Assembly: GCA_039111635.1 (NCBI GenBank)
Contig: JBCAQO010000003.1
Span: 1,984,001-2,048,000, forward strand
Length of the DNA: 64,000 bases
Direction of reading: 5' to 3'
Source: Heterobasidion occidentale
Lineage: Eukaryota; Basidiomycota; Agaricomycetes; Russulales; Bondarzewiaceae
Shown here: positions 11,983 through 23,002 of the stretch, piece after piece
Layout of the letters: every line of letters starts with the position of its first letter
Position numbering within the stretch: position 1 is the first letter of the stretch
Position numbers and translations under genes: made by a program
The notes under the pieces: generated by a model
What the model saw: only the letters and a program-made list of their open reading frames with translations
Told to the model about the DNA's origin: nothing
The model's database searches: none

Positions 11983-12570
11983 CCAGGCTATGCCTAGAAG
12001 CATGACGTCGACGGCGCTTATAGTCTCATCACAGGGCTTCAGGATGCGCTGCCGCGTTCGATTGATATCTTCCTTCCATGAGAAGATGCACATGATCGTA
12101 TCGATCTTCACGAGTTCGTTCACCGTGGGCACTTTCTCAAGATGCGCGTCCGGCTTGGTTCAAACGCTGTCGGCGTAACGACAGCTCCATCACAAACAAG
12201 GTACACACACCACACTCCTTGACATGCATGAACGTGCAACTTCACGTACCCTCTCCCCTCGGTCGGATTTCCGCAGTGAGTCAGGTCTCCATCTCGATAC
12301 TCGATTGTCTCAAACTTTCTGTATGCCTGGAAGAAGAGACTGGTCGATGTCTTCTTTGGCGTGGTGGCCACTATGGTAAGTGTCAGAAAGGGTTGTGATT
12401 CTGACTTCATTACCGCCCGCGGGTCCCCTGATAGTCATGCCTAACTTACATACTTGTGCAATATCAGTTGTTTGGCAGAGCTTTTTGTTCTGAGGGATGT
12501 GCCGCTTTTCCAGGAAACCGCCTTCTTGTACCATACCTTCATTGCGAAGCGTGCTAAGGTGCACTGTCAT
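11890..12570 (-). CDS. Hypothetical protein, uncertain exons
   Basis: A minus-strand chain begins MTVHLSTLRNEGMVQEGGFL, continues EKRHIPQNKKLCQTTDIAQ, and after an intron with a GTAAGT donor gives TPKKTSTSLFFQAYRKFETI and EYRDGDLTHCGNPTEGR. The last exon reads LEKVPTVNELVKIDTIMCIF, SWKEDINRTRQRILKPCDET, LGIAWLSCVSHECEEEFG and ends at 11890. The junction before the last exon is not clean: in-frame stops lie near 12150-12165. It may therefore be a real gene with an exon I misplaced, or a decaying one. No function assigned. Its end overlaps the plus-strand candidate on its left. Confidence 0.35.
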
Positions 12571-12850
12571 ATTTTGACCTAAGCTCAGTTGAAGGGAGAC
12601 CTTACTGCAATGAGAGAAAACCAGGCACTCAGTCGTAACTAGGAATTGCAAGCGGAAATTGCCGTCACGAGCTTAGTCAGAGAGAAGTAGGGTGGAAAGA
12701 CAGACTTGGTAACTTGGCGAAGTCCAGCCCGCCCTCGAAAACCACACGAATATTCGCGCCTCTCCTTTCCACAGCGTCGACGTTTGTTTCGTAGGCTCGA
12801 CGTCCCTTTCTATTCAGGTTCCCTTTCTCTTTTGATACCCTTTTCTCATA

Positions 12851-15530
12851 ATGTCCGTGTCGACCACTCTCCAGAACGGAAGTGAGGTCACAACAATCCC
12901 CACATCCCCAGGTCCTCCCCATGCACACACCACTGCGTCTACGCCCTCCAGCCCAGCTCAGCCTACATGGAAGTCCATCTTTCGAGTGGGCAACACGTCC
13001 TCCAGGAAACTTGTAGTCACCGGCGCCGGGAGCTCGCTGACGTTGGACACTGGTTTTGTCCCCGCAACTGTGCCGTCCACCCCAAACCAGTCGCTGACTC
13101 CGGGCTCGATGGACCAGCGGTTCTCGTACAACTCTTCGAATACCCAGTCGAGCGACTCTAACGACAGGTCGCAGCAGACACCCATCACACCAGCGCATTC
13201 CTCGCACACGTCCACAGACGCGTCGCTCTCTTCCAAGCCACGGCATGGGACCAAGCCAGAAAAGCAGAAGGACCTCGGACGCGCGCACAGGCAGCCACCA
13301 GCGAGCGCGTCGCACCAGAACTTCCCCAACGGTGTTGCATCGTCCAAGAGCCCGCGCATAGGTGGGCCACTTTCCCCACGAGCGATGGGCGCGTCGGCAA
13401 GTCGGTTCATCCGGCGTGTAGCGTCGGCACCCAACGCCAAGGGCCTCTTCAACATCGGCTCGCGCTCGCCAGCAGCGACGACGAAAAACGGCCTGCTCGC
13501 GCCAGTAGACATTCACGGGGTCGTTCCCGAGGGGGGCTTGCCTTCCTCGTTGAGCACTTCGGATGGTGGGACCAACTCAATCGAGACGGTATCTTCGTCG
13601 TCTTCTCGAGGGCGAAATCCACGCTCGACGGGATTGCAAAAGTTAGGCCCGGGCGCCTCCTCGATGCAGGGCCCAGGCAAGGTCGCATTTCGGCGGACGT
13701 ACTCGAGCAATTCGATTAAAGTGCGGTCGGTGAGTGACACATGCCGTTATGCCTTCGGGCTGTGCGCTGAACAGATTTCTGATCATTACCTCGCTCCATA
13801 TGCCGCAGGTCGAAGTGGGTCCATCCAGCTTCCAAAAGATCAAGCTCCTAGGTCGAGGAGATGTCGGCAAGGTGTTCCTCGTGCGCGAGAAGAAGTCCGG
13901 GAAATTGTTTGCGATGAAGGGTGCGTCCGCCCTCGTCACCGAAGCCGAGATACGTGATTGATGACCGGTGCCCGACCCTCGCTGTGTTCCAGTGCTGTCC
14001 AAGCAGGAAATGATTTTACGGAAAAAGATCAAGCGCGCCTTGACGGAGCAGGAAATTCTCGCGACCGCTAACCACCCGTTTATTGTTACGTTGCATCATT
14101 CTTTCCAGTCGGATGAATACCTCTATTTTTGCATGGAATACTGCATGGGTGGCGAGTTCTTCAGGGCATTGCAGAATCGGCCAGGCAAATGCCTTCCGGA
14201 AGATGGGGCGAGATTCTACGCGGCGGAAGTCGTCGCGGCACTGGAATATCTGCATCTCATGGGCTTCATCTACCGTGATCTCAAACCGGAGAGTACGTGG
14301 TTGCCGTTGCTGCCGTCAGGTTCGTTCCTCGACGATTATTCTGACGGACGATCGCTTCTCCAGATATTTTGTTGCATCATTCTGGACACATCATGTTATC
14401 TGACTTTGATTTAGCCAAGCAATCTGGCGTATCCGGAGGCAGGCCTGCGACGATCCATCAATCTGAGCCCAATGGCGTGAGTGTCTCAAACGCATCATGG
14501 ATCTTGCGCACAAACCAAGGCCCTCATGTCGCGTGCGACCCCCCTCCCAACAGATACCCTTGATTGATACCAAATCTTGCACGGCTGATTTCCGGACGAA
14601 CTCTTTTGTTGGGACGGAAGGTACGGAACGCCTGATTGCTTTGTTCCACTCCTATGTCCTTGACGCTCGGTTTCTTTATGTCAGAATACATCGCCCCTGA
14701 GGTCATTCGCAATTCGGGCCACACGTCTGCCGTTGACTGGTGGACCCTTGGGATCCTTATTCACGAGATGATCGTACGTACATCCCCCTCTAATCTGGGC
14801 TTGTAACGAAGGGACTGACTGTGCTGATTCTGGACGCGATAGTACGCCACCACGCCCTTCAAGGGTCGAGAACGCGACCAAACGTTCGAAAACATCCTGA
14901 AGCTGCCTGTGCACTTCCGGGACACGCCCAAAGTGTCACAGTAAGTCGCCGAGGGGCCGCTTGATCGATTTACGAGACATGGGCTGACGTCAACTTGGAT
15001 TTGCGTCCGCGTCCGCGCTACGTCAGGGCGGGAAAGGACATTATGACGCGACTGCTAGACAAAGAGGAGAACACCCGCCTGGGCAGCATGAGCGGTGCCA
15101 GCGAGGCGAAGCAACACAAGTGGTTCGCCAAGATCAACTGGGGCCTGCTGCGGCACACGGAGCCACCTGTGCGTATTTGTTGTCTCCCGCTCGGCTTTCC
15201 GACCGCCGCGTGCTCTGCCCGGCCCTCGATCGCGCGGGGACTGCGGTCGGGGGTCCCCGAATATTCATTTTCCGCGATGCGCTGACCCTCGTGCTTTTTT
15301 TTTCCCTTGTCGCGTTTCCGATGCAGATCGTCCCCTCGTCGTCGCACGCTGCCGATGCGGTCAACTTCCGCTCTCTCAAGGAGTCCAAGTCGCTGCACCT
15401 CGAGACGCAACACTCGCACGTCAAGGGCGCTGGGGGTCCGACCACGCCGGGCGTCGACGACGTGGCCGACGACGTGGACCTTTTCGGCGGATTCTCGAGC
15501 ATTACGCTCTACCACGACGGTGAGAGCTGA
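12851..15530 (+). CDS. AGC-family Ser/Thr kinase, NRC-2/Fpk1 type
   Basis: Protein kinase of the fungal NRC-2/KIN82/Fpk1 clade, which in yeast activates phospholipid flippases and in filamentous fungi affects growth and development. A Ser/Thr-rich N-terminal half (about 290 aa) precedes the catalytic domain: Gly loop [24 protein letters not shown] with the ATP-binding Lys, [33 protein letters not shown], the catalytic loop FIYRDLKPE, and LSDFDLAKQ, i.e. DFD in place of DFG as usual in this clade. After a long insertion come [28 protein letters not shown] and [14 protein letters not shown]. The C-terminal AGC tail ends [18 protein letters not shown], matching the hydrophobic-motif end. About nine exons; small introns interrupt the catalytic loop and the insertion before the activation loop. 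Confidence 0.92.
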
Positions 15531-17577
15531 TCGTGGAGATCGTGGGGGCGCGACCTGGCGCGACGCGGCCGCTCGACCGCGTGACACGCGGCGGTGGTGA
15601 CCGACGCCCCGACCGCCACGGCGACGGCGACGGCCGATGCCCTGACCTCTCTCTCCCTCCCTGTCTCTCGCTTGCTCGCGCCAAGGTCAGCGAGTGGGCT
15701 GTACTATGGACCGACCCGACACGCTCTTTTCTTTTTTACCAGCCTTTTCGATCCTTTATCGCTGTCGCATTCTTTCAACATCGTGCTCCTCTCGACCGGA
15801 TTTGTCTGCACTCGCTCTTACCCTCACCCCTCTTCTCTCTCTCTCCCTGTCCTCTCTAACTCCCTCTGTCTCGCTGCTGTGTGCTTTTTTTTTCTTACAC
15901 CGCCGCCGGCGATTTACGTTCCTCGGGGATGGTCCAAGGAGCTGCGGTGTATTTGGAATTTGGGGATTTGTGTGCCCCTTTGCCTCTGATCTTGTCGTCA
16001 TGATTTCCCACTGTACCATCTATGACTTGTCGCATTTCGAAATTTCTTTCGGTTTTACTTTATTGTTTCCGGTTCTCTCTGCACACGGCGCATCTTACAT
16101 ACCATTTCAGCATCTCTCACACGGATTTCCCCTCGTGCTCACCATCATTATTTAGACGACTCAAAGTGCATATACATACATTCGTTCGTAAGTAGGCAGG
16201 TACGTACGTACGTACGTACGCGGCGATGCTCGAGAACGATTTGCGCGCGGACGCGGAGGGGGGTGAGGCGTCGCGCGAGTTGACCGAGTGGGAACGCGTG
16301 AGAACGGCAAGAGAGCGAGGGAGCGCGCGAGCATATGGCCGGGACAGGGTCATTGTTTGTTGGAGGGAGTCAGGCAAGATGCACATGATAAGTGGCTGGG
16401 AAAAGCAAAGGGGACGGCAGTGGGACGGTGGAGTGATTCGAGACGACAAGACGGCGTATGTAAGTGGTAGAGCGTGGACCCGACGTATGCGGGAGGAGGG
16501 AGGGGAGGGGCCGGTGATCGGAGAAAGGATGCAGGCGGGAAATGTGTCAGGACGACCTAAAAGGGCGATGTTCGTGTTTGGGCTTGTGGGTGGAGGACGG
16601 GGCTGGAAGAAGGCGATCGGGGAGGAGAGGAGGAAAGGAAGGGGGGTTGGGGGTTGGGGGTTCGCGAGGGACGGGTGGCTGTGGCTAGAACGTGGGATCG
16701 AAGCGGGGGGGGGAGCGATGCGAGCGAGAGCGGGGGGTGGTGGATGGAAGGGATTGGGCTGGCTTGCAGTCGCAGCAAGGGGAGGTCTGGCGGCAGCCAA
16801 GGCAGGGTGCAGATCGCGATCTGGGCAGGCGTCGGAAAGAGGGCATGGCGCGGCCCGTTTTGGGACGGCGGAAAAAAAAGAAGAGCAGGCTCGGAGGGGG
16901 AGGGAGATGAATTGACCGGTGAATTGCAAAAGGGGGAGCCCGGGACACGGCCCCGTTCGCGTGGACGGTCTCCACCCCGGAAAGCGTGGTTGGACGATCG
17001 AGCGGGACCAATGGAAACGGGGATGCCGGATGGAAGGAGGCGGGAGTAAAAATGGGGGGAGGGTTGTGGGTGCGTGGGAAAGGCTGGGGGAGGGGGGGGT
17101 GACGGGAGGGAACGGAGGGAGGAGGGTCCTGGGGGGTGATGGGGGTGACGGTGGACCGCGAGGAGTGATGGAGGGGACGGAGGAGGACTGGGGACGGTGG
17201 GAGAGAGAGAGGACTCGGGTTGACGTAAGGGGGGATGGATCTGATGAGAGACGGCGAGATTTGGGGGAGAGAAGAGAACGTTCGATCAGGCGTTTCTGGA
17301 ATCGGCTGGTCGGGTATTTAGGATGGAGTGTGCGGCGGGTGAAACCTTGTTTGCAGGCGTCGGGGAGTTGCCGACGGTGGCCTCGGCGCCGAGGGCCAGA
17401 CGGGCGGGTCGGTGTGGGCGTTCGGTCTGCCCACCGTTTCTCCACCGCCCGAGATATTATTTAGCCTCCGTGTCCGACTCGTACTTATACCGCGCCTTCC
17501 CTCACGTCACCCCACGGTCTTCTCGCCGCATACATTCCATCATTCCGTCCCTACGCCCCGCCCAGTTCGACCCACCG
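15531..17577. other. 2 kb intergenic region, CT-rich then purine/G-rich
   Basis: The left part (about 15640-15900) is CT-rich on the plus strand and probably includes the kinase 3'UTR. From about 16230 to 17290 the plus strand turns strongly purine- and G-rich, with G runs such as the one at 16641-16660 and others at 17085-17150. The mirrored pyrimidine-rich strand lacks stop codons over long distances, which creates a long but low-complexity open frame I do not accept as a gene. The rightmost 250 bases are the likely HSF-gene promoter and 5'UTR. Confidence 0.5.
16201..16220. repeat. (TACG)5 tetranucleotide microsatellite
   Basis: Five perfect tandem TACG units in the kinase/HSF intergenic region, exactly at the switch from pyrimidine-rich to purine-rich composition. 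Confidence 0.95.
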
Positions 17578-19720
17578 ATGGCCGACCACCACGACGTCTA
17601 CCCTGCCTCCTACCGCCAGCAGCAGCAGCAGCAGCAGCAGTCTACCTACCACCGTGACCAGCAGCAGTACCACCACCAGCAGCCCCCGCCCCAGAACCCC
17701 GTCTACCCTCCCGCCCTCCTGTCCCCCGCACACCCCTCCGCCTCCCCCCACTCGTCCCCCGATCCCTCCACCCCCCACTCGCCCCCAAGAATGACCCCAC
17801 CCCACAGCAGTCCGTCCCTGCAAAGTCAGAGACCAAGCCCCAGGCTACCTTTCTCACAAAACTCTACGCGTCAGTCTCTCCCCTCTTTCCCTCTCCCTCT
17901 CCCCTCCCCGTCTCTCTCGCTCACAGTTCCCCAGCCTCCTCGAGCGCCAGGAAAACCACCACATGATCCGCTGGGACCCCGCCGGCGAGCACATCATCGT
18001 CGAGCGGCCAGAGCAGCTCGCCCTCCACGTCCTCCCCAGCATCTACCGTCAATCGAGATTCGCAAGCTTCTCTCGGCAACTCAACGTCAGCTTCCTTGCT
18101 TCCATCCCTCCTGCTCGATGCTCATCCCCGCACTGCTCCAGATCTACGGCTTCATGCGCAAGGTCAACCTCCGCAACGTCGACCCCGCCATCGACGACCC
18201 CGACGCGTCCACCTGGTGTACGCTCTCTCCCGTCCCTCCCTTGCCATCCTTGCCACTCACTCACCTACCCACCTCTCTTCTCCCCCAGCCCATCCCACCT
18301 TGAATCGCTCCTCTCCATCAGAGGTCGTCGCCAACTTCAAGCGTCGCGTCCCCCCGCGCCTCCCAAAACCCAGAAAACGCGCTGACATGGAGCAGCATTC
18401 CATCCCCCCGCCTCGCTCTGCCAACGGCATGGGCGTCTCTCTCACCGTGCCCAACAACATGGGCTTGGCATCCCCCAAGGGCGGTCGCTCGCGCGGACTC
18501 TCCGCTCCTGGCGCATATCCCCCGCTCAATCAGGGCAACCCTTGGAGCCCCTACTCCCGCAGCGCTCTCCCCCCTCTCACCGTGCCTTCCGAGCCTCCGA
18601 TGTCCTCGCACAACATCTATAACCATTCCCCCCACTCCCTTCACCCGATCTCCCCGGGCGAGGATGGCTCGTCCGCAGGTTTCACCAGCATGCCGTACAA
18701 CTCCGGCTCGTCCCAGTACTCGTACAACACCGAGCCTCCCAACTGGCAGTTTTCCCCCGTCAGTAGCGGCAGCTCCTCTGGCCACTCGGGCAGCCTCTCG
18801 TCCCTCCTCAACCCCAGCAGCAGCGGGTATCCTCCCGTCCGTCCGACCGTCAACACGTCGTACGCCTCGTCTCTGTCGTCCATGCAGCACAGCGCCTCGT
18901 CCATGTCTCCGGACAGCCGTCCCGCGACGGGCTACTCCGTCTCGTCGATCTCTTCCATGCCGTACGACGACAACGCGAACCATGGGTACTCGCACGACTA
19001 CTCTCGTTCGGGCTCGGGCCACCCACGCCCTCTGACCCCGACGTCCTCCCGCCCGCCCTCGTCCAAGTCCAACTACCCGAACGGCTCACTCAGCATCCGT
19101 CGCCAGAGACGACACAGCCAGGCGGTGAACCCGTATCCATCGCCTTACGACATGGAGGAGCGGCCCTCGAGCTCGCCTCAACCCCCCGGCGGCGACGACC
19201 ACGCGATGCATCGGTCGCGCAGCATGATACAGTTGCCCACCGTCGATCCCTATAGCAACTTTGCGCCCTCTCAGACGGGTGACTTTGCCTACGCCGCGCC
19301 AGCGGGCAGCGTTGGGACTCCGGTAGAGATGGACGGGGGATGGAACAGCCGGTCAGTGCGACCCTCGACATCTGCGAGCTCGTTGTCAGCCGCATCTCAA
19401 ACGTCGTCCTCGCAGGCGCACACCCCGCCGGTGACGGACGGCTTTGGAGAGACGGACATTCACCGCTGTGAGTAGTGCTTTCGCGCTCGACCCTGCCCGT
19501 CCCTGCTCCGCCCTCAACGCGCCGCTGCTTTCTTTTTTTTTTAACCCTCCGATCACTCTTTCTTTGATTGTCCGCTTTGTTCTCTCTCTTGCACGCACGG
19601 CACCGCCAGTACGACTTAACTGACGCCAGTCTTGCCAACCCAGTCTCGCCCGACTTTGGCTACGTCCAGATGAACCAACATCTCACCCAGTACGCGGCGA
19701 AAGCCGGAGAAGTGCAGTGA
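17578..19720 (+). CDS. HSF-type DNA-binding transcription factor
   Basis: Nuclear regulator with a heat-shock-factor winged-helix domain. Inferred exons: 17578-17700, 17790-17869, 17935-18085, 18142-18217, 18289-19467 and 19644-19720. The N-terminus has a polyQ run and Pro/His-rich sequence. The HSF domain reads QATFLTKLYALLERQENHHM, IRWDPAGEHIIVERPEQLAL, IYRQSRFASFSRQLN (the recognition-helix region), IYGFMRKVNL and NFKRRVPPRLPKP. A long Ser/Pro/Tyr-rich tail follows, without the heptad trimerisation repeat of true HSF1, so an Sfl1/Mga1-like regulator is more likely than the heat-shock master factor. The last exon gives SPDFGYVQMNQHLTQYAAKA. The first intron (17701-17789) is C-rich with a weak GTCTAC donor and is my least secure junction; the frame must change there. 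Confidence 0.85.
17617..17640 (+). repeat. (CAG)8 polyglutamine-coding repeat
   Basis: Eight perfect CAG codons in exon 1 of the HSF-type gene, encoding Gln; a nearby CAGCAGTACCACCACCAGCAG segment extends the Gln/His-rich tract. Likely length-variable between strains. Confidence 0.95.
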
Positions 19721-20287
19721 AGGAGGGGCGGGTGGGGCTCGCAGAAACATGACAAAAATCACGCCCTTGGTTCGGTCTCATGCTCTCGCTTGTTTGTCTG
19801 ATAGGACGCTTTCCCTTTCGTTGTCGCCCTCTACTCTTATTCACATGTACGTACCTCTCCTGTCCGCGGCTGCGCGGTCGCTCGTCGTGCCGCGGCGTCG
19901 TGCAGTCCTCCTTTGGGTTTCCTCCGTCTCAGCGCTGTCCCCCTTTTCTTTCTTTCCCTCTCATTTGTGTTGTTTCTTTTTTTTCAATCACTATTTTGCT
20001 CTGTTTTATTTGTCTCTGTTTCTTTTGGTCATTGCCCCCGTGTCTAGCGATCGTCGTCGAGTCTTCTTTTTTCCCTCGCAGTCTTCTCGATTCCCCGCCG
20101 TGCCTCTCTCCATACATTTAGATATCCCGTGCTGTGTTGCTATACCTGACCTCGTCGTCGAACCACGTGTAACGTATCTGTTTATTTTCATCGGACGCGT
20201 TGTCCCTCGTCTCGTCTCATCGCTGAGGTGTGCTGCGCGCACTGCCGCAAATGGTGTTGTGTCGTGCGCAGACTACGATTCGGATCG
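19721..20287. other. Downstream region of the HSF gene
   Basis: Pyrimidine-rich (runs of CTTT and TTTCTTTT near 19940-20060), consistent with the 3'UTR and terminator of the HSF-type gene. Open frames here are low complexity and are not called. Confidence 0.4.
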
Positions 20288-20625
20288 TCATCGCCAAAGG
20301 GAGCGCATGACGCTCACGCGTGAGTAAGTGATCGTCCACGGAACATGGAAAGGGCCTAGTGCGCCGAGGGGCTGCGACTGTGCGTGGGAGCTGCGGTCCG
20401 TGCTTGGACGGGACTGTGTGGTAGACGGGGGGGGGTCCCTTGTCGTTGACAATTTCTGATCAGACGACGAGGATGAGGAGGACGAGGACCGGATGACCAC
20501 GAAGGAAGGAGATCGCTGATAGCGCGCGGGCCGGGCTGTGGGGCCCCCCCTTCACTCACGAGGAGTTTCTGTATAGATTGCGGCTGACTTGCTGTGAGTT
20601 TAGCGTGCTTGGACGTGTCGGCCAT
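20288..20625 (-). CDS. Small two-exon hypothetical protein
   Basis: Exon 1 from ATG at 20625 encodes ADTSKHAKLTASQPQSIQKL. A GTGAGT..CAG intron of about 55 nt leads to [20 protein letters not shown], then PPPSTTQSRPSTDRSSHAQS and an end at 20288. About 92 aa, unknown family. The Ser run is encoded by TCN codons in a TCCTCGTC repeat. The N-terminus looks like a real short protein, but the second exon is low complexity, so this is tentative. Confidence 0.35.
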
Positions 20626-21173
20626 GTAACGTTACGTGGAGCGGAGACAGATATCGTGAATAGATAGTCGATGCCCTGGAACACCGAGGGAGGCGAGTTG
20701 TGGCGCTCCCCTGCCTCTCCCGCGCAGGGGGGGGTCTGGTGCTTCGATGCTGATCATCACGCCTGCCAGACGCCCAGAGACCCTCCATTCAGCTGGACGG
20801 TGGCCGGGGGCGCGAGCAGATCGGGTGAGTGCCGGGAGAAACCGGGGCGGCTGGCCAGGCTCGGTCGGTGGAGGGCCGTCGCGCGCGCACACACTCACAC
20901 ACACCAACGCATTCGCCAGGCGACGGCTTGGCTGTGACGATCGCGTCGACGACGGCGCGGCGTTTACCGCGACGGATATCGCAGCCTGACGTGCAAGTGT
21001 GCAAGCGTGACGTTCGAGCTCTGCGCGATCATCATCGTCATGGGGCCATCTCTCGAGAGCGTTCCACGTGCGTACCGGGCTGCTGCCGTACGGTGATGAG
21101 TTATGCGGTCGTGCGCGCGGGCGCAAGTGTGAACTGGTTGGGGCTCGCAGCTAGCGGAAAGCGACCGAGCGAG

Positions 21174-21210
21174 CACGGGCACGGGCACGGGCACGGACAC
21201 GAGCACGAGC
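21174..21210. repeat. Hexanucleotide repeat (CACGGG-type, degenerating)
   Basis: About six tandem units alternating CACGGG, CACGGA and CACGAG in the GC-rich unassigned region. Confidence 0.9.
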
Positions 21211-21324
21211 TGCAACGAGCCGTGGCTGAGGGGACCCGGTGGTGCGGCGGGGCGGGCGTCGGGTGGACAGAACAGAAAGGACCTTCTTCTGATCGGGAAA
21301 AGTGACAGGTGTTGCTCAGACCGC

Positions 21325-21353
21325 AATCGAAATCGGAATCGGAATCGGAATCG
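21325..21353. repeat. Hexanucleotide repeat (AATCGG)n
   Basis: Four to five tandem AATCGG/AATCGA units, 115 bases downstream of the CACGGG-type repeat. Confidence 0.9.
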
Positions 21354-23002
21354 AGCGGCGCGCATCGTCTGGCAGCCAGTCGTCCGCTTGACACGTCGGT
21401 CGCTCCCCGTCACCGGTCACCCCTGCTCGCGTTCCCTCCCACCCAGGTCTCACCAGGAGCATAATTGGCCCCCCTGTTGCCTCCGCAGCCAGGCGCAGGT
21501 CAGGGCTCCTGCGGTGCCCGCGCGGTTCACGTCCAACGCGATTTCCTTTTCGTTCCACCCATCGGTTCGACAAAGCCGCCCACCCCATGTCTCGCTGCGC
21601 AGTTTATCCAACAGGTAGCCAGCCAACTTGCAGCGGCTAGCTGCGCGCACCGCGAACCTCGGCGCGAGCGGGCTCCCCCGTGGCTCTGTGCTAGCCCCGG
21701 TGGGGTGGGAGCATCGCATGGCGCGCGCGGTCTGCGGGTGCCGCATATGGCAGGTCGAGCTCGACGGTGCGGGTGGCGTGGCGGTAGGGGGGAGGGGTGT
21801 GGGTGGGTGGGTGTCGCGGCCCTGGGGGCTTGATCGCATCCCTCGGCCAGCTCCGTCGACCCTCCCCAAAGTTCACGCTCGCGCAGTTTTGCCTGCGCGG
21901 ACGCTTTACGGGCCTGCCGCCGTGCTCACTCTGCGGGGGGGGTGGGCCCCGCACGGCCCCGGAGCGGCGTGCACTTTGGCGTGGATCCACGGACCTGCGT
22001 GCACGGTGGACCCTGCGCGCGCGCTCGGGGGCTCCGCACCCCACGCTCGCGATAGGAGGCGCATCCGCGACACGAATACATGCATGCATACTTACACCTT
22101 GCCGGAACTTGTGTGTGCACGCAGGACCCTTGCACGGCGGCCGTGCTGCTGCCACCCCGTTCGCCGGGGGCGTCCAGCCCAGCGGTGGTGCATGGAAGAG
22201 TTTACGTGGCCTGTCCGATGCGTCCAGGAATGAATGCACGGTGGCAGGCCACTGCCAACGCTGCGTCGCGTTGCGGATGGGCATCGGCTCGTCCCGGGCT
22301 GGAGTCACAGGCTCCGACGCAGCGCGAGGCTCGTCGACGTGCCCGCACGCTGCTCTCGAGCCTCGAGCGCGCTCAGCCTCGACTCGGTCCGAAGCCAAAG
22401 CGGGTCGCTGGCGTGACTTTTGTTGCGTTCTACGCCCGTTCATTATGCTCTGCGCTCCGCCGCTGTCATCTGCAATTGCCCGCGCGACGGGGCGTCCCAA
22501 TGCGACGACCCAGTTGCCCATCGGGGACGCCACGGCCTGACGTACTAGAGCGTGCAAAGTCCCTTTTAGAAAACCCACAAATGAATCCGCGTCGCAGGGC
22601 GTCTACCAGCCCTTATGTAAATAGAGCTGTTCGCGATGGCGTCCCTTTCTTCATTCATACAGGCTGTGAAAGAATCACAATCCATCTGCATCACATCAGC
22701 ACGAACACGGGCGTAGACGACAACTAGGTATCAGCGCACGACTCCGTAAGGGTCTTATCGCCCACTCGGCTTCCAGCTCGCGCGGGAACCTCCCTTTCCC
22801 CTTTGTGTCTTTTGCATGCACGTATGAGGCATGGTGTATGTATGTACATCGCGATCACCACAATGTCCGCAAGCAAGTCCGCAAGTCGCGCAACAATGAA
22901 CGAATATCGATCGGTCCCAGCAATGAGAACAGGACACGATGCTCGAGTTGTATATAAAGAAATGAGGAAAAAAAAAGCAAGCAGAAGCAAGCGAAAAGGC
23001 AG

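Larger units (their letters stand above)
20626..23002. other. GC-rich stretch without supported genes
   Basis: About 2.4 kb rich in CpG and restriction-like GCGCGC runs. Long open frames occur on both strands simultaneously (for example minus 21691-22578 and plus 21797-22540), the expected result of high GC and few stops; none shows a recognisable motif. Two hexanucleotide microsatellites occur. The right end (22600-23002) is the likely 3'UTR of the Tvp38-like gene. Confidence 0.45.

Noticed and set aside
12677..13516. 279-codon minus-strand open frame under the kinase gene
   Set aside because: Antisense shadow of the Ser/Pro-rich kinase N-terminus.
16201..16220. TACG repeat considered as a CRISPR-like or structural array
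   Set aside because: Short perfect tetranucleotide microsatellite without spacers.
16117..17445. 442-codon minus-strand open frame, Pro/Ser/Thr/Leu-rich
   Set aside because: The strand is pyrimidine-rich, so stop codons are rare by composition; there is no motif, and the opposite strand is the promoter side of the HSF gene.
21691..22578. 295-codon minus-strand frame facing a 247-codon plus-strand frame
   Set aside because: Both strands open in GC-rich DNA at the same place; no recognisable domain on either.
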